This document shows, piece after piece, positions 1 through 6,023 of a stretch of 7,826 bases of DNA. Source of the DNA: Bacillota bacterium (GTDB lineage Bacteria > Eremiobacterota > SpSt-956 > JAKJGF01); assembly GCA_029555925.1 (NCBI GenBank), contig JAKPQU010000228.1:1-7826 (forward strand), written 5' to 3'. The position numbers and the translations under genes were made by a program. Positions within the stretch are counted from its first letter, which is position 1; each line of letters begins with the position of its first letter. The notes under the pieces were generated by a model that was not told where the DNA came from, searched no databases, and saw only the letters and a program-made list of their open reading frames with translations.

Positions 1-79
1 TTTAATCCCTGCGCATCACGCATTACGCTTTACGCATTACGAGGTCATTATTTATGGATAGTTATGAAACTAACTATAA
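1..79 (+). repeat. Composite repeat: four heptads plus module A
   Basis: TTTAATCCCTGCG leads into CATCACG, CATTACG, CTTTACG and CATTACG (14-41), then the 39-bp module A (41-79), which contains a 7-bp stem ATAGTTA/TAACTAT (59-65 and 72-78) with loop TGAAAC. A direct copy lies at 7558-7629 and an inverted partial copy at 3045-3084. The element may extend left of the window. Confidence 0.88.
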
Positions 80-179
80 GTTTTATGTTTCAACTGAAGT
101 CAATAAAATCAAAGGTTTTATAAAAAAGTGCGAAAGTATAGTAACTATATTATATCATAAATTTCTTTTGTCGTAAAAT

Positions 180-221
180 AATAAAACGTGAAAGTAATAT
201 TTTCACCTTTCACGTTTTATT
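180..221 (-). terminator. Strong hairpin, probable (bidirectional) terminator
   Basis: A perfect 15-bp stem pairs 180-194 with 207-221 around a 12-nt loop. The core is GTGAAAG/CTTTCAC, flanked by A/T runs on both sides. It lies about 65 nt past the stop of the 205-residue gene, and on the minus strand the descending arm ends in GTTTTATTATTTTA, which is T-rich. The A/T tails on both sides mean it could work in either direction. GTGAAAG also resembles the heptad units seen elsewhere in the window. Confidence 0.55.
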
Positions 222-254
222 GTGAGCAGTCTGTCAATTATCAGGGCCATCTTT

Positions 255-286
255 GCGTCACGCGTCACGCGTCACGATTCTCATAT
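255..286 (+). repeat. Three perfect GCGTCAC heptads with ATTCTCATAT flank
   Basis: Three identical in-phase units (255-275) are followed by GATTCTCATAT, the same right flank as the elements at 5330-5407 and 6024-6109. The flank ends at the stop codon of the 205-residue gene. Confidence 0.85.
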
Positions 287-903
287 TACCAGTAACGCCC
301 CATAAATCCTCCGAACCCGCCAAAGCTTACATTGTCCGGCAGCGGACAGGCAGGGCCATTCATCCAGTTGTGTCTTAAATTAAAAATATTTGCACTGCTG
401 TTATCAAGTTGATTGTTGAGTCCTCCCCAGCTTTCAGGGCTTAAAAAACCGCCGACCTGGGCTTTCCCGTAACCAGTTGATATATCACCGACTCTATCTA
501 AAGCTTTCGCACCTTCGTCTCCTCCGAAAATGCCTCCGTTGGCAAGACTTCCGTCTCTGAGGCCGGAATAAATACGGTTCATCTGATTCTGCTGCCTTGC
601 TTCAATCTGATTCATAGGCATCTGCTGCATTGGCTGGAAATCACCCTGTTTGTACATATCCAGCATCTGTCGTGAATAGGCCATTCTCTGATCCAGAATT
701 GATTTTTCCTGGGCAGACATCTGTCCGTCTTTAAGAAACTGTCCTTCTAACTGCCTGGTTTGCTGGTCGAAATTGGCCAGAGACATAAATTCATTTCTGT
801 TAAGCTGACCACTTCTTGCTCCCTGTGCAAGTTCTTTGTTATATATATGCTGTGAATTGTTTACTGATCCCTGTCTTATCATATTGTTAAGTCCCGGTCC
901 CAT
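286..903 (-). CDS. Q/N/G-rich protein with EF-hand-like helical repeats, function unknown
   Basis: The product has 205 residues and I do not recognise a named family. Residues 21-42, 53-70 and 111-120 share a pattern of the type 'helix, x-G-x-L/M, x-x-x-E' (ARSGQLNRNEF, LKDGQMSAQEK, LRDGSL). This resembles the loosely EF-hand-like tandem helices of some bacterial small proteins, so metal binding is possible but unproven. Residues 85-110 are rich in Gln and Met. The C-terminal third is Gly/Asn-rich and low in complexity, ending in an aromatic GRYW tail. There is no signal peptide, membrane segment or cysteine pair. The start is well supported: an AGGAGG sits at 911-916, 7 nt before the ATG. 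The stop codon touches the ATTCTCATAT flank of a heptad repeat (255-286), and a strong hairpin lies further downstream. No metabolic partner is visible nearby. The gene call is firm; the function is open. Confidence 0.8.
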   Translation of the reverse strand: MGPGLNNMIRQGSVNNSQHIYNKELAQGARSGQLNRNEFMSLANFDQQTRQLEGQFLKDGQMSAQEKSILDQRMAYSRQMLDMYKQGDFQPMQQMPMNQIEARQQNQMNRIYSGLRDGSLANGGIFGGDEGAKALDRVGDISTGYGKAQVGGFLSPESWGGLNNQLDNSSANIFNLRHNWMNGPACPLPDNVSFGGFGGFMGRYW

Positions 904-941
904 ATATTTTCCTCCTTTATGTAAAAGCTAAATGCTTCCCA

Positions 942-976
942 TAACTCTGTTATCACGACAAAAAACGAAAAGTCAA
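942..976 (-). promoter_or_regulatory. Candidate sigma70-type promoter of the 205-residue gene
   Basis: On the minus strand TTGACT (971-976) is followed after 16 nt by GATAAC (949-954), placing a start site near 942 and a leader of about 40 nt that contains the AGGAGG. The -35 is good and the -10 is only a partial match. This is inferred from sequence alone. Confidence 0.4.
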
Positions 977-1011
977 TACATGGAGAAAAATATTTGTTGT
1001 AGACTATTGAG

Positions 1012-1053
1012 AGTGAAAAGTGAACAGAATAAGTTGCCTATTCACTTTTCACT
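1012..1053 (-). terminator. Heptad-derived hairpin just after the TPR gene
   Basis: A perfect 13-bp inverted repeat pairs AGTGAAAAGTGAA (1012-1024) with its complement at 1041-1053 around a 16-nt loop. It begins 5 nt past the stop codon of the TPR gene. Both arms have a 7-bp rhythm (GTGAAAA, GTGAACA), and on the right side the rhythm continues in degenerate form (CACTTTT, CACTGTT, TACTATT) through the stop codon. There is no clean U-tract, so termination strength is uncertain. An mRNA 3'-end protecting hairpin is equally possible. Confidence 0.5.
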
Positions 1054-1058
1054 GTTTA

Positions 1059-1616
1059 CTATTTATTATTTTCTTTCAAAATATACTTGCAGATTGATAT
1101 GCCCTGCGGATACTGCCCTTTCCCTTCATAAAGGATAACGAGCTTCTTTAAAACCTTTGGATCCTTTGGATGAAGTTCCATCAGATTGCTGTATCCTTCG
1201 ATCTTGCCGTCGGTAGATTTACCCATTTCTATGTCATATATATCACTGTATTTATCTATCATACTTACCGCTCTTTTATAATTAGCAAAGGCACCGGCCT
1301 GATTGTCTGCCTTTTCTTCTGTCTGAGCCATAAGTATAAAAAATTTCTGTGCTTTGTCAGGACATAATTCTCCTGCTTTTTTATAACAGAGTGATGCAGA
1401 TTTAGAATCACCTATTTTTTGATAAATAAAACCGAGATAACAGTAATATTCCGGATGGTCTGGCAGGCCTCCTTTAAGGTATTCTATAGCTTCTTTATAA
1501 TTACCTGCACCGAAAGCTTCCTGCGCTTTTTCAAGAATTTCGTCTTTTTCTTCCTGGGCTATAGAATGAAAACACATAGATAAAATAATGAAAACTATTA
1601 CAAGAATTTTTTTCAT
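1059..1616 (-). CDS. Exported tetratricopeptide (TPR) repeat protein
   Basis: The product has 185 residues from the preferred ATG. Residues 1-20 form a signal peptide (MKK, hydrophobic core, cleavage likely after SIA), so the mature protein should be periplasmic or secreted. A Cys inside the signal peptide does not fit a lipobox. The mature part is TPR-like: about 26-52 (FGAGNYKEAIEYL), 54-87 (LGFIYQKIGDSKSASLCYKKA), 90-120, and a last unit around 153-185 (VILYEGKGQYPQGISICKYIL). TPR units are protein-docking scaffolds; the partner is unknown. The frame extends to a TTG at 1629-1631, but those extra codons are the Shine-Dalgarno itself (GAGAGGGGA), which sits properly for the ATG at 1616. A TTGACA promoter lies upstream and a hairpin begins 5 nt past the stop. 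It is divided from the LIM/DA1-like gene upstream by a heptad array, so it is probably transcribed separately. Confidence 0.85.
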   Translation of the reverse strand: MKKILVIVFIILSMCFHSIAQEEKDEILEKAQEAFGAGNYKEAIEYLKGGLPDHPEYYCYLGFIYQKIGDSKSASLCYKKAGELCPDKAQKFFILMAQTEEKADNQAGAFANYKRAVSMIDKYSDIYDIEMGKSTDGKIEGYSNLMELHPKDPKVLKKLVILYEGKGQYPQGISICKYILKENNK

Positions 1617-1693
1617 GACTTCCCCTCTCAATCATTACGTCTTTTCTGGCCGAATATCCTCAAAAGCATTAAAAATAGATTGAATACACCTCC

Positions 1694-1730
1694 GAAAATT
1701 ATTTTAACGTAAGAAGTCAGATTATGTCAA
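1694..1730 (-). promoter_or_regulatory. Sigma70-type promoter of the TPR gene
   Basis: On the minus strand a perfect TTGACA (1725-1730) is followed after 18 nt by TAAAAT (1701-1706), a 5/6 match to TATAAT. The predicted start is near 1694, giving a leader of about 78 nt. The -35 box lies only 4 bp from the end of the eight-unit heptad array at 1735-1790. Confidence 0.6.
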
Positions 1731-1734
1731 TATG

Positions 1735-1790
1735 GTGAGTCGTGAGTGGTAAGTCGTGAGACGTGAATCGTGAGTCGTGAGGCGTGAGTA
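1735..1790. repeat. Eight-unit heptad array (GTGAGTC type)
   Basis: Eight consecutive, in-phase 7-bp units run without interruption from 1735 to 1790. They vary around GTGAGTC (GTGAGTG, GTAAGTC, GTGAGAC, GTGAATC, GTGAGGC, GTGAGTA). The GTRA start of each unit is constant and the last positions vary. The array lies between the stop of the LIM/DA1-like gene and the promoter of the TPR gene. Confidence 0.9.
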
Positions 1791-1811
1791 ATATCTTATT
1801 CTATTTACTTT

Positions 1812-2954
1812 TTACTCCATTTTTTTTTTTAAATCTTTTATAATCGATGAAATCAGTAAAAAAATTACTATGATACTGATAATAATCAGAATAAACCATA
1901 GAGATGTATTGAGTTTAATTGTCTCCAGTTGTGCAATGGATATTATATCTGTTATAAACATAGAATTATCAGGTTTTACTACTACAGGTATTTTTGATGC
2001 AGGATCTCCGCCTTTTGCATAATTAAATACACCCAGGTTTCCGTATTTCTTTTCCAGTTCTATGTATTTCCTTAACCCTTCCCCGTAGACAGGTTCTGTT
2101 GTTTTAATCATTTCTTCGGCTTCATCGTTATATCCCTTTGTTTTTAAGAGCTTAAATGATACCCATTCTGCAAAGCCTTCTCTGACTATACTCTCCTGCC
2201 TGTCAGGACAGTTTTCTGCCTGCCATGCATGACTGTATTCATGGGCTATAACTGCTAACATTTTCTGTGGTGTAAGTCCGTTTAAAACATATATTTCTGA
2301 TACTCTGATTCTTCCATTGATTTTTTCATAATAGTGAAGACCTGCTACCCCGTCATCAGGTATATATTCCAGTGATTTATTTAGCAGCAGTTCGTTCAAT
2401 CTGGTTTTATCCACAAGATTTATCTCTTTTATGGGAAATTTTACAAACATTTTGTGAGATTTTTTTAGTGTTTCTCTGATGTCTTCAAATATTTTCTGAC
2501 CTTTCCCTCTGTCGAAGATAGCTACTGCATAACAGTCACTGCAGAGGCTCCTTCCGTCACGAAGTTTTATTCCTGAAGGCCCTGCGGGAACGCCGCAGCC
2601 AGAACAGTGAGGATAAAATTCGTAGCATTTTTTGCAATATTTATTGTTATTATGTGTAAAATATTCTCCTTCTATAATGGCACTGCATATTTTACATCTG
2701 GGGCAGATTGCTTCATAACATGCTTCACAGTAGTTCTTACCATCCATCACGCGATACTGTCCTGAAATCATGGCTCCGCATCTGTTACATCTGGGAGCCA
2801 TTTGCTGATAACATTCGCTGCAGTATATATTCCCGTTTAACTCCCAGTAATTGCCTGTTATGTCGGAACCACAGTTACTGCAGGTAAGAAAGGCATATAA
2901 GGGACTGGAAAGACAGAATAATATAAATAAAAAGATTATAAAAGTTTTTTTCAT
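1812..2954 (-). CDS. Exported LIM-like zinc-module protein with DA1-type HExxH peptidase domain
   Basis: The product has 380 residues. A signal peptide (1-21, ending PLYA) precedes four zinc modules with strikingly regular spacing: C25/C28-C45/C48, C56/C59-C76/C79, C87/C90-C107/C110 and C117/C120-C138/C141. Each is CxxC-x16/17-CxxC on a period of about 31 residues. They look like LIM half-fingers, but the linker between pairs is longer than the 2 residues of a classical LIM domain. A metallopeptidase domain follows, with HEYSHAW at 238-244 and a downstream EGFAE (E259, E263) able to supply the third zinc ligand. This matches the gluzincin-like peptidase of plant DA1 (HEMMHAW after a LIM domain). 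A membrane helix (about 351-371) and a KDLKKKME tail end the protein. I infer a periplasmic, membrane-tethered protease whose finger region binds or positions a substrate. The Shine-Dalgarno is weak (no GGAGG upstream of the ATG). The domain calls are firm; the substrate is unknown. Confidence 0.85.
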   Translation of the reverse strand: MKKTFIIFLFILFCLSSPLYAFLTCSNCGSDITGNYWELNGNIYCSECYQQMAPRCNRCGAMISGQYRVMDGKNYCEACYEAICPRCKICSAIIEGEYFTHNNNKYCKKCYEFYPHCSGCGVPAGPSGIKLRDGRSLCSDCYAVAIFDRGKGQKIFEDIRETLKKSHKMFVKFPIKEINLVDKTRLNELLLNKSLEYIPDDGVAGLHYYEKINGRIRVSEIYVLNGLTPQKMLAVIAHEYSHAWQAENCPDRQESIVREGFAEWVSFKLLKTKGYNDEAEEMIKTTEPVYGEGLRKYIELEKKYGNLGVFNYAKGGDPASKIPVVVKPDNSMFITDIISIAQLETIKLNTSLWFILIIISIIVIFLLISSIIKDLKKKME

Positions 2955-2993
2955 AACATAAGGTTTATTACAGTTATTTTTATAACGTATGAT

Positions 2994-3048
2994 AATTCAA
3001 GTGAGTGGTAAATGGTGAGCAGCATATGGCAATGAACTCACTTATTAT
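2994..3048. repeat. Heptad run within an inverted repeat upstream of the LIM/DA1-like gene
   Basis: AAGTGAGT (2999-3006) pairs with ACTCACTT (3036-3043), and the stem extends by ATAAT/ATTAT across a 2-nt bulge. The left arm opens three in-phase heptads: GTGAGTG, GTAAATG and GTGAGCA (3001-3021). The structure lies about 45 nt before the start codon, in what may be the 5' leader. Confidence 0.6.
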
Positions 3049-3117
3049 AGTTAGTTTCATAGACTATTCATAAATAATGACCTCGTATCACTCTTCACCC
3101 TTCGCGATTCTCATATA
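3045..3117 (-). repeat. Composite repeat: module A, degenerate heptads, ATTCTCATATA flank
   Basis: Bases 3045-3084 are an inverted copy of the module at 41-79 and 7591-7629, with one inserted base and one mismatch. Next come degenerate heptads (GTATCAC, TCTTCAC, CCTTCGC; 3085-3105), then GATTCTCATATA (3106-3117). That last flank is otherwise found on the element at 5330-5407, so this copy joins flanks from two element types. Confidence 0.8.
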
Positions 3118-3132
3118 CACTATAAATAATTA

Positions 3133-3185
3133 AGTAGTGAGTAGAAATAAAGCTTCCCTTTTTACTGCTCACTACTCACCACTCA
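3133..3185 (-). terminator. Heptad hairpin overlapping the stop of the 60-residue gene
   Basis: AGTAGTGAGTAG (3133-3144) pairs with CTGCTCACTACT (3165-3176), a 12-bp stem with one G-T pair and a 20-nt loop. The right side is a heptad run, CTGCTCA, CTACTCA, CCACTCA (3165-3185), and the TCA of the last unit is the complement of the gene's TGA stop codon. It may serve as terminator or 3'-end structure; there is no clear U-tract. Confidence 0.5.
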
Positions 3186-3365
3186 TACGGTTAATTTTGA
3201 CATGTACTCCCATATAACAGTATTTACTTCATCTTCTTTTTCCAGAAACCTGCTTTTACAGTCCAGGCAAATACCATGGGAATACCCCTTTGTTTTTGGC
3301 AGAGGTTCTGTTATTTTCAACCCTGCCACTGTGAGGCTGTCACACCATGCACACTGGGTTATCAT
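3183..3365 (-). CDS. Small CxxC / SHGICxxC protein, likely metal- or redox-responsive
   Basis: The product has 60 residues, beginning MITQCAWCD. It carries C5xxC8 and S29-H-G-I-C33-x-x-C36, so four cysteines plus H30 could bind zinc or form redox pairs. The combination CAWC...SHGICxxC is the same signature seen as a short C-terminal or inter-domain segment in many bacterial PAS/GAF sensor and response-regulator proteins (CSWCKKxRD...FSHGICPxC). Here it stands alone without any sensor or receiver domain. The frame extends 25 residues further upstream, but a strong GGAGGTGG Shine-Dalgarno sits 7 nt before the ATG at 3363-3365, which fixes this start. CCAC and GTGG around the Shine-Dalgarno could make a 4-bp hairpin, too weak to interpret. 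It could be a remnant of a larger regulator, but the good ribosome site argues for a real small gene. Function unknown. Confidence 0.7.
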   Translation of the reverse strand: MITQCAWCDSLTVAGLKITEPLPKTKGYSHGICLDCKSRFLEKEDEVNTVIWEYMSKLTV

Positions 3366-3421
3366 AATCTTTCCACCTCCATGTGGTTTATAACTATCCA
3401 TGTTTGATATTATTATCGGTA

Positions 3422-3456
3422 ATTTTATAGAAAAAAACAAGCTTTTTCTATAAAAT
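3422..3456 (-). terminator. AT-rich 14-bp hairpin between the phosphoglycerate mutase gene and the 60-residue gene
   Basis: A perfect inverted repeat pairs 3422-3435 (ATTTTATAGAAAAA) with 3443-3456 around a 7-nt loop. It lies 77 nt past the stop of the phosphoglycerate mutase gene and 57 nt before the start of the 60-residue gene. The stem has almost no G/C, so it is weaker than a standard terminator. It could equally sit in the leader of the small gene. Confidence 0.4.
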
Positions 3457-3503
3457 ATTTGTAGAAATTTTTACTGCCACATATCTACAATAATTAAGTT
3501 GCA

Positions 3504-3538
3504 TGTCATTTCGAGGAGCGATAGCGATGAAGCTATTT
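3504..3538. repeat. Dispersed palindromic repeat of the TCATTTCGAGGAGCGATAGC type
   Basis: On the minus strand the segment reads as GAAATAGCTTCATCGC followed by TATCGCTCCTCGAAATGACA. It closely resembles the widespread intergenic repeat family whose members read like GATTGCTTCGTCGC...CTCCTCGCAATGACA in many bacterial genomes. It contains a 5-bp stem, ATAGC (3521-3525) with GCTAT (3532-3536). It overlaps the stop codon and last two codons of the phosphoglycerate mutase gene (3533-3541). Recognition is from memory of the motif, not from a search. Confidence 0.6.
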
Positions 3539-5296
3539 CAAAAGAATCTTCCCCGGAAAAGCATTTTTTACCAGTTCATGCTCATAACCAAGAGCAAAGA
3601 ATAACAGTGTAGGTGCTACATCTCTCAGTGTTCCGTCATCTCTCAGCGGTAAATCCCCTGCTCCCACTATGATAAAAGGAACCTTCGCCCTTGTATGAAA
3701 AGTGCTCGGTTCTCCGTCTTCTGTTATCATTTCCTCTATGTTTCCATGATCTGCCGTTATGAAAACAATTCCTTTTTTTCTGAGTGTATTCAGGGTAATC
3801 CTCTGGACTGCTACATCCAGTTTTTCCATAGCTTTTATACCTGCCATTACATCACCTGTATGACCTACCATGTCAGGATTTGCCATGTTAACCATTACAC
3901 ATGTCTTATTGTCTCCTTCTGAGACAATTTCTATGATTTTTTTTGTAAGTTCACTCACTTCCAGATAGGGGTATTTTGCATAAGGATCTGTCTTGTAGCC
4001 TTCTTCTCCTTTATGGTCGTCATATTCTTTTATATAAGTTCTCATGTCATCTGGAAGAGGAATTATTATCCTTTCTTCTCCTGTAAAAAGCTCTTCTGTT
4101 TTTCCTCCGCTTAATAATGCTACAGCTTTTGCTTTATCTACTCCTGAAAGTCTGAACTGTTTGAAACCGAAATGGCTCAAAAATTTTCCGAGACTCCATT
4201 CATAAGAAGGTGCTTTAAATGCCACAGGACATGGAATGTCTTTATAGTATTCTATTAAAGCACATACTTTTACAGTACTTAAATCCAGATCTTTTTTAAA
4301 TTTTACTCTTTCAAATCTTTCAATATTAATGTATTTCTCATCACCGGACTGTCTGAGCAAATCGGTGAAACTGTCTTCAGGGTCAACGAGCATACGTACC
4401 ATAAATTCTGTTCTGTCTTTTCTGAAGTTCCAGAATATAACACCGTCATAATTTTTAAATCCTCTGTAATCTCCTATGACAGCCGGAGGTATATATTGAT
4501 CGTTGAGTCCAAGATCATAGGCGTTTCTCAAGGATTTTATGAGAGTAGGACTTTTAGGTCCTTCTCCTTCTACTATGGCTCTATAGGATTTCTCTGTCTT
4601 GCTCCAGCAGTGTTTTGAACGGTTCATGGCAATATCACGGCCTGCAACTGTAGCAATATTTACATTTATATTTTTTTTATCTCCTATCATCTCTTCCAGT
4701 CTGTCCGAGAGATCTTCCGCAAATCTCGGGGCTGAATGAGGCGGTGTTCCGCGACCGTCAGAAAAGAAGTGTATGTAAATGTTTTCCACTCCTTTTGTAA
4801 TAGCAGCTTTTAATATGGCATAAAGATGTTTTATATGAGAATGTTCCTGGTTGTTTGAAACAAGTCCCAGAAGGTGGAGAGCTGATTTATGTTCTATTAC
4901 ATAATTTAACAGTTCGTCAATCTCTTTATTTTCCATAATTCCGTCTTTATTTATGGCACGATTTATTGTCAGCATCGGATGTTCATAGGGTACACCGCTT
5001 AGAACTTCATGACCGACAGCGGTCGAGCCTTTTGCCCCGGCAGGCATTCCTACTTCTTCACCTACAGCTGTCAATCTGGTATAAGAAGTTTCTCCTACCA
5101 GATCTTTAATTTCCTGTTTGAGATTCGATTTTTTTTTCATCAGGTAATCAAGAAAAGGAGTATGAGCAAAGGCGAAACAGTTGTATTCAGCTTCAGTTCT
5201 GTCACCGCATCCGTCTAAAATAATCTCTACCAGAGGCCCCTGTCTTTCTTTTATATCAAGGGTAAGGGTCTTTATTAAATTTACATATGTTGACAT
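3533..5296 (-). CDS. 2,3-bisphosphoglycerate-independent phosphoglycerate mutase family protein, divergent nucleophile loop
   Basis: The product has 587 residues, longer than the usual ~510 and closer to the long-form enzymes of spirochaetes and protists. The family interconverts 3- and 2-phosphoglycerate in cytoplasmic glycolysis using two Mn ions and a phosphoserine. Metal ligands are visible: D28 (IILDGCG), D475 and H479 (NPDMVGH), D516-H517 (TADHGN) and H534 (STFHTR). Substrate residues fit too: H152 (EHSH), R182 (DGRGTPP), R220 and R226 (AGRDIAMNR), R292 and R295 (NFRKDR), and K388. Two features are odd. The nucleophile motif, normally GNSEVGH, reads G90-S-T-A-V-G-H96, so Thr92 falls at the catalytic Ser position. 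The DGRD aspartate is Gly183. The sequence after H96 (EVLSGVP) has lost the usual NxGAGR. The start is supported by GAGAAAGGA about 6 nt before the ATG. The fold is certain; mutase activity is likely but not assured. The symbol gpmI would fit if activity holds. Confidence 0.88.
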   Translation of the reverse strand: MSTYVNLIKTLTLDIKERQGPLVEIILDGCGDRTEAEYNCFAFAHTPFLDYLMKKKSNLKQEIKDLVGETSYTRLTAVGEEVGMPAGAKGSTAVGHEVLSGVPYEHPMLTINRAINKDGIMENKEIDELLNYVIEHKSALHLLGLVSNNQEHSHIKHLYAILKAAITKGVENIYIHFFSDGRGTPPHSAPRFAEDLSDRLEEMIGDKKNINVNIATVAGRDIAMNRSKHCWSKTEKSYRAIVEGEGPKSPTLIKSLRNAYDLGLNDQYIPPAVIGDYRGFKNYDGVIFWNFRKDRTEFMVRMLVDPEDSFTDLLRQSGDEKYINIERFERVKFKKDLDLSTVKVCALIEYYKDIPCPVAFKAPSYEWSLGKFLSHFGFKQFRLSGVDKAKAVALLSGGKTEELFTGEERIIIPLPDDMRTYIKEYDDHKGEEGYKTDPYAKYPYLEVSELTKKIIEIVSEGDNKTCVMVNMANPDMVGHTGDVMAGIKAMEKLDVAVQRITLNTLRKKGIVFITADHGNIEEMITEDGEPSTFHTRAKVPFIIVGAGDLPLRDDGTLRDVAPTLLFFALGYEHELVKNAFPGKILLK

Positions 5297-5329
5297 AATT
5301 ATTCCTTTCTCCCATCATATTTGTAACAA

Positions 5330-5407
5330 CCATGACCGTTCAGGTTACAACGAAGTATGAGGATTTGTCCTTCCGTCACGCGTTACGCGTTACGATTCTC
5401 ATATAAA
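5330..5407 (+). repeat. Composite element type B with 2-3 heptads
   Basis: The order is CCATGACCG..., ACAACGAA, ATTTGTCC, then heptads GTCACGC, GTTACGC, GTTAC (5375-5393), then GATTCTCATATAAA. An inverted homologous copy lies at 6024-6109. The copies match along their whole length apart from scattered substitutions, one extra base, and one whole heptad missing here. It sits directly upstream of the phosphoglycerate mutase start (34 nt away), so it may contribute to that gene's promoter region. Confidence 0.85.
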
Positions 5408-5449
5408 CCTTTTAAAATTCTGTGTCATGATTGGTTTTTACAAAATATA

Positions 5450-5887
5450 TTACTCCCTCTGATTATCTTTTTTCAGACCTGAAGTGGCAACAGTTTTCAG
5501 AACGTCCATTGATGTTATTATTCCTACAATCTTTTTACCATTCATGACGGGAACTCTGTGGATTTTTCTTTCACTCATCAATTTACAGACATGTTCAACA
5601 GGGTCATCTTCCGATACGAAAATAACTTCCTTTGTCATAATACCGTCAACCCAGTTGAAAGAACCTTTTTGTTCTCTTTCTTCGTCAAGGCTGACCTTGA
5701 CCTTTATGAGTCTGTCTACGGCTTTGAGGATATCCCTTTCAGAAATAATGCCTACAACCTCTCCTGCATCATCTACAACGGGAACACCGGAAATTCTCTC
5801 TGTGATAAGTAGTTGTATAAGTTTTCTTATAGATAGGTCAGAAGAAACCGTTATAACCTGTTTAGTCATAACATCTCTTGCTTTCAT
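5450..5887 (-). CDS. Two-CBS-domain protein
   Basis: The product has 145 residues and consists of a Bateman pair alone. CBS1 runs about 7-57 (DVMTKQVITVSSDLSI..., SGVPVVDDAGEVVGIISERDIL). CBS2 runs about 84-132 (IMTKEVIFVSEDDPVEHV..., HRVPVMNGKKIVGIITSMDVL). A charged linker (64-80) joins them and a short polar tail ends the protein. Such stand-alone pairs usually bind adenine nucleotides (AMP, ATP, SAM and similar) and act as cytoplasmic energy or nucleotide sensors. No catalytic domain is fused and no partner is obvious next door. The frame opens at 5932, but GGGAGG (5895-5900) sits 7 nt before the ATG at 5885-5887, which I take as the start. A TATAAT on the minus strand at 5989-5994 could be a -10 about 100 nt upstream; no convincing -35 accompanies it. 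The gene is bracketed by inverted copies of the type B element. Confidence 0.9.
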   Translation of the reverse strand: MKARDVMTKQVITVSSDLSIRKLIQLLITERISGVPVVDDAGEVVGIISERDILKAVDRLIKVKVSLDEEREQKGSFNWVDGIMTKEVIFVSEDDPVEHVCKLMSERKIHRVPVMNGKKIVGIITSMDVLKTVATSGLKKDNQRE

Positions 5888-6023
5888 AAACATTCCTCCC
5901 TCTTTATGGTAACTGATAAGGCATAATGCCATTACAGAATTTTTTTACACTTAAAATCTTTCTACATGTTTTATAAAAAAACCTACCGATTATAAAAATT
6001 TGTTTTCTGAATCACTGAAGTGA

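Noticed and set aside
137..149. Small palindrome TATAGTAACTATA
   Set aside because: Six-bp AT-rich arms are expected by chance here, and no gene lies close by for it to regulate.
1560..1616. Lipoprotein signal on the TPR protein
   Set aside because: The cysteine follows LSM and has Phe after it, inside the hydrophobic core, so there is no lipobox. SIA-Q fits signal peptidase I.
1617..1631. Upstream TTG start for the TPR protein
   Set aside because: Those codons are the GAGAGGGGA Shine-Dalgarno of the ATG at 1616, and the signal peptide begins properly with MKK from that ATG.
3366..3440. 25-residue N-terminal extension of the 60-residue protein
   Set aside because: It lacks a ribosome site, crosses the AT hairpin, and the internal ATG has a strong GGAGGTGG at the right distance.
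5314..5319. TATGAT as -10 box of the phosphoglycerate mutase gene
   Set aside because: Transcription would start inside the Shine-Dalgarno, and no -35 lies at the right distance.
5484..5912. 142-residue frame on the plus strand
   Set aside because: It is the antisense shadow of the CBS gene, Ser/Thr-rich with no recognisable domain.
5888..5932. Upstream start for the CBS protein
   Set aside because: GGGAGG is placed 7 nt before the ATG at 5887. The upstream codons would include the Shine-Dalgarno and are not CBS-like.
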